Source: Bacteroidales bacterium
GTDB lineage: Bacteria > Bacteroidota > Bacteroidia > Bacteroidales > UBA7960
Reading direction: 5' to 3'
Length of the DNA: 9,973 bases
Assembly (NCBI GenBank): GCA_007120675.1
Contig: SKNE01000228.1
Coordinates: forward strand, 1-9,973
In this document: in pieces, positions 1 to 8,103 of the stretch
Numbering within the stretch: position 1 is the first letter of the stretch
Layout of the letters: every line of letters begins with the position of its first letter
Translations under genes and position numbers: made by a program
The notes under the pieces: generated by a model
What the model was told of the DNA's origin: nothing
Databases searched by the model: none
The model's input: only the letters and a program-made list of their open reading frames with translations

Positions 1-1037
1 ACCGGTACTGCGGAGGTTTCCATAAAGATGGCGCGGGTATCGGTATAGCCGCGGTCTTGGAAGAGTACGGTGTAATATTTACCATTTGTGAGTGATATGG
101 TGTTGTTGGCGCTGTTGCCATCGGTGGTGTAGGTCAGGTCAGCCATGGTATTGACTGTCATACCGGTTGCAGACCACTGGTTTCTCCAGGGATCGCCAAA
201 ACCAGTACTGACAAACTTAAAATTCTGGTCTCCAGTTGTTCCGGTATATTCAAAAGTAGTTTGCCACCGCCAGGTGCCGATGGTGGTGCGCACCAGGTCG
301 AAGTCGCCGCCCATGCCGGGTAAGTTTTCAAAGCTGTTCCAGTCGCCCGGCATTCTTACCCCATCTGCCAGGTTGATGCGTCCGCCCTGGATGATGCGGG
401 GGCTGTTGATGTAGAAGTCGCGTTCGCCACCTCCACCGGTATTCCCAACGTAAGCTTTAAAACCTGCCACTTGTCCGGATATTTCATCACTTGCCCAGGT
501 AGCATTGTCATTCTGCCTTCTCAGAAAAACCTGGAAATTGGTGTTGTCGATCTGCACCACGCGCAAGGTGATGTGGGAGTTATCTACTTGGGACCAACCA
601 GTTGTTCCATAACCACCATTATTAATATTGAAGTTAAATATTGTCCCAGTCTGGCTATTTAACAAATCGATACCCCGTTCACCATCTCTCCAATGCACAC
701 TCATCTCAATTAGAAACTCCTGGTCAGTGGTCAGGGGCAACCCAAACATACGTTCTGCATTGGCGTAATCGGCGTTACCCCACATGCCAAACGCCCTTCC
801 CCCATTATCTCCAGTGTCAATCAAGCCACCGTGGCTGCTGCCAAAGAAATGGCCAGCATCTCCATTGGAGGTGTAGAGGTTCCAGGGATAAAACCCAAAT
901 CCCCCGTTCCCTTCCCAATCATCACCATAATTGCTTGCATCATCATAGGCAATGGTACTCTGTGAATGAACGCTGGCACTGAGGACAATAAAGAACAGAA
1001 AAATCAGCGGGTATAAGATATTCTGTGGTGTTTTCAT
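1..1037 (-). CDS. Secreted protein of unknown function, 3' end outside window (partial)
   Basis: An uninterrupted minus-strand frame runs from ATG at 1037-1035 to the left edge: 345 codons with no stop. The N-terminus (MKTPQNILYPLIFLFFIVL...) is a signal peptide with a hydrophobic core and likely cleavage near residue 26, after a Val-His-Ser-Gln stretch, so the product is probably exported. Residues about 27-215 are rich in Gly, Asn, Asp and aromatic residues and look like an all-beta domain, possibly a LamG-like or jelly-roll fold. Residues about 225-345 contain a Pro-Gly-Asp-Trp-Asn motif, then Trp-Arg-Trp-Gln and Phe-Lys-Phe-Val, and end in a segment beginning NGKYYTV. These recall carbohydrate-binding-like modules in large Bacteroidota secreted proteins, many of which carry a C-terminal type IX secretion sorting domain; here that end is not visible. 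An upstream ATG at 1048 is out of frame and soon meets a stop. The existence of the gene is firm; its function is not recognised. Confidence 0.85.
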   Translation of the reverse strand, partial: MKTPQNILYPLIFLFFIVLSASVHSQSTIAYDDASNYGDDWEGNGGFGFYPWNLYTSNGDAGHFFGSSHGGLIDTGDNGGRAFGMWGNADYANAERMFGLPLTTDQEFLIEMSVHWRDGERGIDLLNSQTGTIFNFNINNGGYGTTGWSQVDNSHITLRVVQIDNTNFQVFLRRQNDNATWASDEISGQVAGFKAYVGNTGGGGERDFYINSPRIIQGGRINLADGVRMPGDWNSFENLPGMGGDFDLVRTTIGTWRWQTTFEYTGTTGDQNFKFVSTGFGDPWRNQWSATGMTVNTMADLTYTTDGNSANNTISLTNGKYYTVLFQDRGYTDTRAIFMETSAVP

Positions 1038-1201
1038 CTCTTTGACATGATTAAGACGATTGTGTAAAAATACAACATCATTTTTCACATCCGGTTCAAT
1101 CGTCCCCGCATAAGGCCCCTTCTGATCGATAAAATGCCTATTTTTGCTTCCATTCTCCACGCACCGGGCCAATATGACCATCAACCATCAAAACCACATC
1201 C
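1038..1201. promoter_or_regulatory. Divergent intergenic region between secreted-protein and tricorn genes
   Basis: These 164 bp separate two divergently oriented genes and must carry at least part of both promoters. On the plus side there is an exact TAnnTTTG box (listed separately). On the minus side the best candidate is TATTTTTA at 1072-1065, one base off the Bacteroidota -7 consensus. A possible TTG -33 element lies at 1099-1097, with a 24-bp spacer that is longer than usual. No gene, RNA or strong inverted repeat was seen here. Confidence 0.5.
1139..1146 (+). promoter_or_regulatory. Candidate Bacteroidota -7 box (TATTTTTG) for the tricorn-kinase operon
   Basis: TATTTTTG matches the Bacteroidota -7 consensus TAnnTTTG exactly and lies 55 bp before the peptidase start. 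No TTTG or TTG -33 element is found at the expected 17-23 bp spacing, so the assignment rests on the -7 box and position alone. A start of transcription a few bases downstream would give a leader of about 45-50 nt without a Shine-Dalgarno sequence. Confidence 0.35.
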
Positions 1202-4200
1202 ATGAATACCCACCGCTTCATTCCCCTGATACTGCTGCATTTTCTGCTGCTTCCCACCCTCATGGCCGATACCGGTCAGCGATTCCTCTCCGACCCCACC
1301 CTTTCGCCTGACGGACAAACAATTGTTTTCAGCTACGACAACGACCTGTGGAAAGTGCCCGCAGCAGGGGGCACCGCCTACCGCCTTACTGCAATGGACG
1401 GGGGAGCATCCCTGGCCGCCTTCTCGCCCGATGGCCGGTATATCGCCTTTTCTGCGGCACCCGACGGCAACACCAATCTTTTTGTGATGCCCGCTGAAGG
1501 GGGAGAAATCAAACAGCTCAGCTTTCACCAGGCCACTGACCGGGTCGACAGCTGGTCCTGGGACATGAAATACATCTATTTCCATTCCGACAGGCACAAC
1601 ATGAGCGCCATCTACCGTGTTTCGCGTGAAGGGGGCACACCCCAGCGCCTGTCCAGCCACTACTTCAACATTCCCCACCACGCAGTGGAACACCCCGTCA
1701 CAGGCGCACTCATTTTTACCGAATCGTGGGAAAGCCTGGGCCAGGTGCAACGCAAACGGTACCGGGGAGCACACCGGCCTGACCTGCTTTCATATCACTT
1801 TGAAGAAGATCGCTTCGAACAACTCACCGACTACGAGGGGAAAGACTTGTGGCCCACCATCGACAAACACGGCAACATCTATTTTGCCTCCGACGAAGGA
1901 ACGGGCGAATACAACCTGTTCACGTTCATCGACGGGGAGAAAACGGCACTCACGGCATTCGACACCTCCATAAGTCGCCCGAGGGTCAGCGCCAACGGCG
2001 AAAAAATCGTCTTCGAAAGAGACTATCTCCTCCACCTGTACGATACCGAAAGCGGAACAGTCAGCACCCCACACATCCAGTTGTTCACGAAGAACACACT
2101 GGTCACCGAACGGGGATTTAATGTAAAAGACAATGTCACCTGGTTCGATGTGGCGCCCGACAAGAAAAAACTGGCCTTTGTTTCGCGGGGTGAGCTGTTT
2201 GTGTCCGACTTGGACGGCCGGTTTGTCCGCCAGATCCAGACCAACCCCAGAGAGCGCGTCACGGAGGTGGCCTGGGCGGCGGACAGCAAAACCCTTTACT
2301 ATTTCCGTACCGACACGGGCTGGGCCAATCTCTTTCGCACGCAGGCGGACGGCAGCGGGGCAGAAGAAAGGCTCGAGAGCCGGAAAGCCACCAGCCGCCT
2401 GCTCACACTGAACCACGAACGCAGCAAAGGGGTCTACCTGGGCGGACGGGAGGATGTGATGCTCCTTGACCTGGAAAGCGGCGAGTCCTGGGTGCTGCTC
2501 AGTGAACAATTGTGGGCCATCCAAAATTCCACGCCGCGCTTCTCGCCCAACGGGCGCCATGTCCTGTTTACCGCCTACCGCAATTTTGAACAGAACATCC
2601 TGATCCACGACATCAAAGAGGACGAAACCACCTGGCTGACCCAAACCGGCATGTCAGAGCGACAGCCTTACTGGTCGCCCTGTGGCAAATACATCTACTT
2701 CGCCACCGACCGCTTCCAGCCCAACTACCCAAGGGGCAATACGGCAGACAGGCTGTACCGCATCCCCCTGCACCGCTTCTCCCCTGCCAGCAGGACAGAA
2801 GCGTTCCGGGAGCTTTTCGCGGAGGATGATGGGAATGATCAGGGAGATGAGAACGAAGAGATTCCGATTCGTATCGACCTGGAGGATATCCACCGGCGAT
2901 GGGAACCCCTGTCCGTGGCACAAATAGGCAGGCAGCTTGCCCCCCACGTTTTTATCCATAATGACCACCAGGTGCTCTATTTCGTCTCCAACCACGACAG
3001 GGGACAATGGGCCCTGTGGAAAATGGACATCAAGGATTTTGAGCACTCCCGGCCGGAGCGGATAGATGGTCCCTCACCGGGCATCGGACTGCGAATGATT
3101 GAAAGCGGGGATGACCTGTACCTGCTTGCCGGGGGCAACATCCAGAAGATCAATAAAAACGGGGGCAATATGGAAGCCATGGCCATTTCCTACCCCTTCT
3201 CAAGAAACATGGCCAATGAATTCACCCAGATATTTTATGAGACCTGGGCGGCACTGGATGAGAATTTTTATGCGGAGGATTTCCATGGGGTCGACTGGAC
3301 CGGGATGCGCGAGCGCTATGCTGCCCACCTGCCCCATGTCAGGACGCGGGCGGACCTTCGACGCCTGACCAACGACATGCTTGGCGAGCTGAACGCCTCT
3401 CACACGGGCTTTGCCAGCTCCGGGGAGGAGGAGAGAACGTTTTTCAGCGCCCGGAGTGCCGAAACCGGACTCATCTTTTCTGAATCATCTCCCTCCGTGG
3501 TGGAACGGATCATTGACCGCAGCAACCTGGACCTTAGCGATCCACCGGTACAGGCGGGAGACATCCTAACCTCGGTGAACGGTCAGGGCCTGGTCGAAGG
3601 AGAAAACCGCAACACCTATTTCTACTTTCCGGAGATGCCCGAAGAACTGTTACTGGGTTTTTCCCGTAATGGAGAGGAGTTCACCGTCATCACAAGGCCC
3701 CATACACCCGGACAAATCAGCAACCTCCTCTACGATGAGTGGATCGAGGCCAACCGCCGCTACGTAACGGAAAAAACGGATGGCAGGGTGGCCTATGTGT
3801 ACATGAAGAATATGTCGGACGGGGCCCTGAACCAGTTCATCATCGACATGACGACACACGCCATGGGAAAAGAGGCCCTGATCCTCGACATCCGCTTCAA
3901 CAGGGGCGGCAACGTACACGATGACGTATTGCAATTCCTCTCCCAGCGAACCTATCTGAACTGGCGCTATCGTGGGACTCCCGACGCGCCACAACCCAAC
4001 TTTGCCCCCTCCGACAACCCCATCATCATGCTCATTAATGAGCGAAGCCTCAGCGACGCGGAGATGACAGCAGAAGGATTTGACGCACTGGGACTGGGAA
4101 CGATCATTGGTACGGAAACCTATCGATGGATTATCTTTACATCAGGGAAAATGATGGTGGACGGCTCCTTCACCAGGCTCCCCAGCTGGGGCTGCTTCAG

Positions 4201-4324
4201 CCTGGATGGTGACAACCTGGAGCTAAGGGGTGTAGCACCACATATACCGGTCCACAACCGCTTTCACGACCGGCAGCGGGGCCTTGACCCCCAACTGGAC
4301 AAAGCCATTGAACAAGCACTGTAA
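1202..4324 (+). CDS. Exported tricorn protease homologue (S41-type serine peptidase)
   Basis: This 1040-residue protein is close to the length of archaeal tricorn (about 1070). Tricorn is a peptidase that degrades oligopeptides and uses beta-propellers as substrate gates. Residues 1-22 form a signal peptide, so this homologue should act in the periplasm or at the surface. Residues about 23-300 and 310-670 contain WD40/PD40-like propeller blades, recognisable by LSPDGQ and FSPDGR motifs. An acidic linker at 541-553 precedes the conserved IPIRIDLEDI segment. The helical C1 region (about 675-750) carries Ser733-His734, a PDZ domain spans about 755-845, and the S41 core includes DIRFNRGG (Asp896). 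Putative catalytic residues are all present by comparison with tricorn: His734, nucleophile Ser951 in LSDAE, and Glu1007. His1014 occupies a position that is usually Asp in the GVxPD motif. ATG 1202 is chosen because it begins the signal peptide; no Shine-Dalgarno precedes it. The kinase gene follows after 12 bp, suggesting co-transcription. Confidence 0.93.
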   Translation: MNTHRFIPLILLHFLLLPTLMADTGQRFLSDPTLSPDGQTIVFSYDNDLWKVPAAGGTAYRLTAMDGGASLAAFSPDGRYIAFSAAPDGNTNLFVMPAEGGEIKQLSFHQATDRVDSWSWDMKYIYFHSDRHNMSAIYRVSREGGTPQRLSSHYFNIPHHAVEHPVTGALIFTESWESLGQVQRKRYRGAHRPDLLSYHFEEDRFEQLTDYEGKDLWPTIDKHGNIYFASDEGTGEYNLFTFIDGEKTALTAFDTSISRPRVSANGEKIVFERDYLLHLYDTESGTVSTPHIQLFTKNTLVTERGFNVKDNVTWFDVAPDKKKLAFVSRGELFVSDLDGRFVRQIQTNPRERVTEVAWAADSKTLYYFRTDTGWANLFRTQADGSGAEERLESRKATSRLLTLNHERSKGVYLGGREDVMLLDLESGESWVLLSEQLWAIQNSTPRFSPNGRHVLFTAYRNFEQNILIHDIKEDETTWLTQTGMSERQPYWSPCGKYIYFATDRFQPNYPRGNTADRLYRIPLHRFSPASRTEAFRELFAEDDGNDQGDENEEIPIRIDLEDIHRRWEPLSVAQIGRQLAPHVFIHNDHQVLYFVSNHDRGQWALWKMDIKDFEHSRPERIDGPSPGIGLRMIESGDDLYLLAGGNIQKINKNGGNMEAMAISYPFSRNMANEFTQIFYETWAALDENFYAEDFHGVDWTGMRERYAAHLPHVRTRADLRRLTNDMLGELNASHTGFASSGEEERTFFSARSAETGLIFSESSPSVVERIIDRSNLDLSDPPVQAGDILTSVNGQGLVEGENRNTYFYFPEMPEELLLGFSRNGEEFTVITRPHTPGQISNLLYDEWIEANRRYVTEKTDGRVAYVYMKNMSDGALNQFIIDMTTHAMGKEALILDIRFNRGGNVHDDVLQFLSQRTYLNWRYRGTPDAPQPNFAPSDNPIIMLINERSLSDAEMTAEGFDALGLGTIIGTETYRWIIFTSGKMMVDGSFTRLPSWGCFSLDGDNLELRGVAPHIPVHNRFHDRQRGLDPQLDKAIEQAL

Positions 4325-4330
4325 AAAAGG
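4323..4330 (+). promoter_or_regulatory. Shine-Dalgarno sequence AAAAAAGG deciding the TTG start of the kinase
   Basis: AAAAAAGG overlaps the peptidase stop codon (TAA 4322-4324) and ends 6 nt before TTG 4337. This is the right spacing for initiation and supports a TTG start. It also suggests that ribosomes ending the peptidase could reinitiate on the kinase. The next ATG (4404) would delete the first strands of PAS module 1. Confidence 0.65.
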
Positions 4331-4336
4331 ATAACA

Positions 4337-7300
4337 TTGGAACACCAGGGAGAGAAACAACTGCAGCAAATCGTCAACAACATTGACGGGGTTTTCTGGC
4401 TCATGTCGGCCGACAAACAGAAGGTCCTTTACGTCAGTCCGGCCTACGAAAGGATATTTGGGGAAACCTCAGAAAACCTGCTGGAAAGGCTGGATTCATT
4501 CATTGAGCACGTTCATGAGGACGATAGGGAGATGGTCATCAGGGGGCACCAGGAGTTCCTTGAAACCGGGGAGTATGCGCAGGAATACAGGATTGTAAAG
4601 AAAGATAAAAGTGTTGGCTGGATAAACGCAAAGGCCTTCCCCGTAAAGGATAACCACGGAAACATCACCCGGTATGCAGGTATCCTCACAGACATAAGCA
4701 AGCAAAAGAGTACCGAAATGGAGGCCCGGGAGCAGACCGAGCGACTGGATGCAGTGCTCGCGGCAATCCCCGACATGTTTTTTTTAATGGATAAGGACGG
4801 CACCTACCTTGACGTGATAGCCACCGATCCGGACATTTTGCTGGCCCCCAGGGAACAACTCCTGGGGAAAAAACTGGAAGATTTTTTACCGGCGGAAGAA
4901 GCCAGGAGGCATCTTGCCCATTTCAACGCCTGCCTCAGCAAAAAAGAACTGACCACATTTGAATACCAGCTTGAAGTGGATGGCAGGCCAATGCATTTTG
5001 AGGCCAGGTTGAAGCCCATCGGAGAGGATAAGCTGCTGGCCATCGTCAGGGACACCACGGAAACCAAAAACCTTGCTGACTCCTACATTAATGAGCTGGA
5101 GCTTAGGCAGTTCTTGTTTAACAAAAACAGGGACGGGCTCCTGATCATCAATAACGACCATAAGGTACTGGACGCCAATGATGAGTTCTGCAGGATGTTA
5201 GGCTACAGTGCGGATGAAATCAAGGAGCTGTATACGTGGGATTATGAAGTCTCCTGGAGTAAAGAAGAAATCCTGGAAGGCATTGATACCTCGGTGGACG
5301 TGGACACCACCTTTGAATCAAGGCACAAAAGGAAGGACGGCTCGGTTTATGACGTGGAAATCAGTGCCAGGAGCATCCACTGGAAGGGAGAAAGGCTGGT
5401 GGTATGCACCTGCCGGGACATCACCGAGCGCAAGCGGCTGGAGAGAGAGATCCTCCAGGCTAAGAACACGGCTGAAGCCAACCAGCGACGATTCGAGGAA
5501 ATCGCTGAGTACACGGGGGAATTTATCTGGGAGGTAGATAATAATGGAGTCTACACCTATGCCAACCAGGCTGTTGAAAAAATACTGGGCTACCGGCCCG
5601 ATGAGTTGGTAGGCAAGCTAAGTTGTTTTGATTTGGTTCCAGATTGCGACAGGGGTAAACTACAAGGCATTGTTAATCATTTATTTAAAGAGAAGGAACC
5701 CATCCATGGATTGGAAAATATGCTCCTCACCAAAAGTGGCCAGGAAGTCCATGTCATCACCAACGGCATCCCTGTTCTGGATCACGATGGCAAGCTGGTA
5801 GCCTACCGTGGCTCAGACCGTGACATCACCGACCGCAAGCTGGCGGAGGGGGCGTTGAGGGAAAGCGAAGAAAAATATGTCCGCCTGGCCAGGAATCTGC
5901 GTGCCGGCATCGTGGTACATGAGGCTGACACCAGCATTTCTTTCTGTAACCAGGAGGCATCGAGGCTATTGGGTCTTAGCATGGATCAATTGCACGGCAG
6001 GGTCGCGAAGCACCCCGGTTGGCATTTTTTGAATGACCGGGAGGAAAGAATCGAACCGGATCAATACCCGGTCAATCTGGTTTTTTCCTCCAGAAAACCT
6101 CTCCTGAATAAAGCTTTTGGCATAGTCCGCTCCGAGGTGAATGACACCATCTGGGTCATTGTCAACGCTTATCCTGAATTCGACTCCGAAGAACGGATGG
6201 TGCAGGTGGTGGTCACCTTCACCGACATCACGCAGTTAAAACTCGCACAAAAAGAGCTAAAGGAATACGAGGTGCGTAACAACCAATTGTTGAAACAAAC
6301 CCGTACAACCCTTTTCGAAATCAGCCCTGAGGGATTGTATACGTATGTCAGTCCCTCCGTTGAGGAGATGACGGGATACAAGCCAACAGAACTCGTGGGC
6401 CAAAGGCACTTTTTTGACATCGTTCCCCTCCGACACCGTGAAGAGCTGAAGAGATCCGTATTTGACTTGATGGAAGCCAAGCAGAGTTTCACTGACTTCA
6501 CCAGTCCTCTTTCCAGGAAAGATGGCACCGAGATATGGATGCTCAGCTCTGCCGCTCCCATGCTGCGTCCGGACGGATCATTGATTGGCTATCGCGGGAG
6601 TTCGACCGATATCACCGATCGAAAAAAGGCGCAACTGGATTTGATGATAGCCAAGGAAAAGGCGGAGGAGGCCAGCAAGCTGAAAACGGCGTTCATCGAC
6701 AATATTTCACACGAGATTCGCACACCCCTGAACGGCATTGTGAGCTTCGGTCAGCTGATCGCACAATCCAACCTCACCAGGGAACAGCGGATGGATTATT
6801 TCAATATTCTAAAAAATAGCACCAACCGACTGATCCAGACGGTCACGGACTTCATGGATATCTCTAAGATCGCCAGTGGGAACATGAAAGTCAACGCCGA
6901 AGACTTCTCCCTGAATGAAGTGATGCAGGAGCAACTGGACAGGTTTTCAAAGCCCTGCTCTGCCAAGAATGTCGACCTGAGGCTGGAATTGCATGACGGA
7001 CACGACAACCTGATCCTGCATTCCGACAATGAGTTGCTGAATAAAGTACTTGGTCACCTGCTGGGGAATGCCGAAAAATTCACGGAACAGGGGCTCATCT
7101 CCTTCGGATACCAACTGAAAGCCAGCCATATCGAGTTCTTCGTGAAAGACCAGGGTAAAGGCATTGCACCGGAAAAGCTCACCAGCATCTTTGAAGCTTT
7201 TGCGCAGGCTGATACGGAAATGACCAGGGGCTATGAAGGCAGTGGATTGGGACTGGCCATTTCCAAAGGGATCATGGACCTTCTGGGTGGTAAGATATGG

Positions 7301-7786
7301 GCCACATCCACCCCGGGTCTTGGCTCTGAATTCTATTTTACCATCCCAAAAGACGCTGTAAAAGGTATCGAAAAGCCGCCAGAACAGGAGGTGGTAGAAA
7401 AGGAAGCCGTGGATAGGCCCCTGGTCCTTATTGCTGAAGACGACGAAAGCAGTTTTTCCTTCATGGAGATCGTCCTGCAAAGAGAGGGCTGCACCATATT
7501 GTACGCAAAGAACGGCCTGGAGGCTGTCGAGCTGTGCAAGGCCAACCCCGGCATCCACCTGGTGCTGATGGACATTAAAATGCCTGTGATGAATGGGCTG
7601 GAGGCTACGCGCCAAATCAGGGAATTCAACGGTGAAGTGCCCATCATTGCCGTGACCGCCTACATAAGAAGCGGAGAAGAACACCTGATCAGAAAAGCGG
7701 GCTGCACGGAGTACCACCAGAAACCATTCAGCCAGGATCAGCTGCTGGGCGTGTTAAAAAAACATGCAGTGAAACCTTCTCGATAG
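4337..7786 (+). CDS. Soluble hybrid histidine kinase with six PAS modules and a C-terminal receiver
   Basis: This 1149-residue phosphorelay sensor has no signal peptide or transmembrane segment, so it is expected in the cytoplasm. Six PAS/PAC modules lie at about 9-124, 136-243, 255-366, 384-500, 510-636 and 646-764; five end in DIT-, DIS- or DTT-type PAC signatures such as DITERK or DITDRK. A short helical linker leads to HisKA with phospho-acceptor His792 in NISHEIRTPLNG. The HATPase domain shows the N box at Asn911, the G1 box DQGKG at 938-942 and the G2 box GSGLGL at 968-973. The receiver (about 1030-1145) has acidic residues Asp1035/Asp1036, phospho-acceptor Asp1079, Thr1107 and Lys1129, so the kinase and receiver appear intact. 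There is no DNA-binding output domain; phosphate probably passes to a separate HPt or response-regulator protein not in this window. The ligand cannot be predicted. It lies 12 bp after the tricorn gene, probably in one operon. Confidence 0.95.
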   Translation: MEHQGEKQLQQIVNNIDGVFWLMSADKQKVLYVSPAYERIFGETSENLLERLDSFIEHVHEDDREMVIRGHQEFLETGEYAQEYRIVKKDKSVGWINAKAFPVKDNHGNITRYAGILTDISKQKSTEMEAREQTERLDAVLAAIPDMFFLMDKDGTYLDVIATDPDILLAPREQLLGKKLEDFLPAEEARRHLAHFNACLSKKELTTFEYQLEVDGRPMHFEARLKPIGEDKLLAIVRDTTETKNLADSYINELELRQFLFNKNRDGLLIINNDHKVLDANDEFCRMLGYSADEIKELYTWDYEVSWSKEEILEGIDTSVDVDTTFESRHKRKDGSVYDVEISARSIHWKGERLVVCTCRDITERKRLEREILQAKNTAEANQRRFEEIAEYTGEFIWEVDNNGVYTYANQAVEKILGYRPDELVGKLSCFDLVPDCDRGKLQGIVNHLFKEKEPIHGLENMLLTKSGQEVHVITNGIPVLDHDGKLVAYRGSDRDITDRKLAEGALRESEEKYVRLARNLRAGIVVHEADTSISFCNQEASRLLGLSMDQLHGRVAKHPGWHFLNDREERIEPDQYPVNLVFSSRKPLLNKAFGIVRSEVNDTIWVIVNAYPEFDSEERMVQVVVTFTDITQLKLAQKELKEYEVRNNQLLKQTRTTLFEISPEGLYTYVSPSVEEMTGYKPTELVGQRHFFDIVPLRHREELKRSVFDLMEAKQSFTDFTSPLSRKDGTEIWMLSSAAPMLRPDGSLIGYRGSSTDITDRKKAQLDLMIAKEKAEEASKLKTAFIDNISHEIRTPLNGIVSFGQLIAQSNLTREQRMDYFNILKNSTNRLIQTVTDFMDISKIASGNMKVNAEDFSLNEVMQEQLDRFSKPCSAKNVDLRLELHDGHDNLILHSDNELLNKVLGHLLGNAEKFTEQGLISFGYQLKASHIEFFVKDQGKGIAPEKLTSIFEAFAQADTEMTRGYEGSGLGLAISKGIMDLLGGKIWATSTPGLGSEFYFTIPKDAVKGIEKPPEQEVVEKEAVDRPLVLIAEDDESSFSFMEIVLQREGCTILYAKNGLEAVELCKANPGIHLVLMDIKMPVMNGLEATRQIREFNGEVPIIAVTAYIRSGEEHLIRKAGCTEYHQKPFSQDQLLGVLKKHAVKPSR

Positions 7787-7848
7787 ATCAAAGGGATGGC
7801 CTGGATGCACCCACCGATGCCTTGAAGGATGCCGGCGTTGGTGCGACA
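7787..7848. other. Convergent intergenic gap, no clear terminator
   Basis: These 62 bp separate the kinase stop from the stop of the minus-strand DUF2007 gene. The only pairing seen is a 5-bp GCACC/GGTGC inverted repeat around a 28-nt loop, with no T-tract on either side, so a Rho-independent terminator is not supported. Confidence 0.4.
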
Positions 7849-8103
7849 CTAGTCGTCCCCCTCGTATCGATCTTTCTCAAAATCTGCCACGATGGCCCTG
7901 GCCCTTTCTGCCTCATCACCCAGAACCACCACCCTCACAGCACCCATCCCCGGCGTCGAATAAAAAGGCGCCAGGGTACCAACGTGCTCATTATTCAGAA
8001 AAGCACGGATCCCTTCATTTTCAAGAATATTCTTCACCATGTCCGCCTCCCAGGCGTGGCCGGTAAACACCAGCACGGCATGACTGTCGTCTGCTTTGTT
8101 CAT
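7849..8103 (-). CDS. DUF2007-family small protein (putative signal-transducing protein)
   Basis: This 84-residue protein has no signal peptide or membrane segment. Its pattern fits the DUF2007 family: an N-terminal strand (HAVLVFTGHAW), a helix with EADMVKNILENEGI, a short strand ending FLNNEH, then a Gly-Met-Gly-Ala-Val-Arg-Val-Val-Val strand and a C-terminal helix with DEAERARAIV. The family is described as having a small ferredoxin-like or GlnB-like fold and a putative signalling role; no reaction is known. The start ATG (8103-8101) is supported by AAAGG six bases upstream on the minus strand. It converges on the kinase gene and is divergent from the SBBP gene, so it is probably a single-gene transcript with its own promoter. 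Confidence 0.8.
   Translation of the reverse strand: MNKADDSHAVLVFTGHAWEADMVKNILENEGIRAFLNNEHVGTLAPFYSTPGMGAVRVVVLGDEAERARAIVADFEKDRYEGDD

Noticed and set aside
145..982. Several plus-strand open frames of 63-113 codons
   Set aside because: They lie opposite the continuous minus-strand secreted-protein frame and lack ribosome-binding sites and domain patterns.
1181..1774. 197-codon minus-strand open frame opposite the start of the tricorn gene
   Set aside because: Same reason: it is antisense to the signal peptide and first propeller blades, with no signal of its own.
1790..2644. 284-codon open frame on the minus strand opposite the tricorn gene
   Set aside because: It overlaps a well-supported gene entirely, its translation shows no recognisable domain, and it is explained by the codon bias of the sense strand.
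6947..7717. 256-codon minus-strand open frame opposite the kinase HATPase and receiver domains
   Set aside because: The sense frame contains all catalytic motifs of a histidine kinase; the antisense product has no family pattern.
7787..7848. Possible terminator hairpin between the convergent genes
   Set aside because: Only a 5-bp stem with a long loop is present and there is no T-tract.
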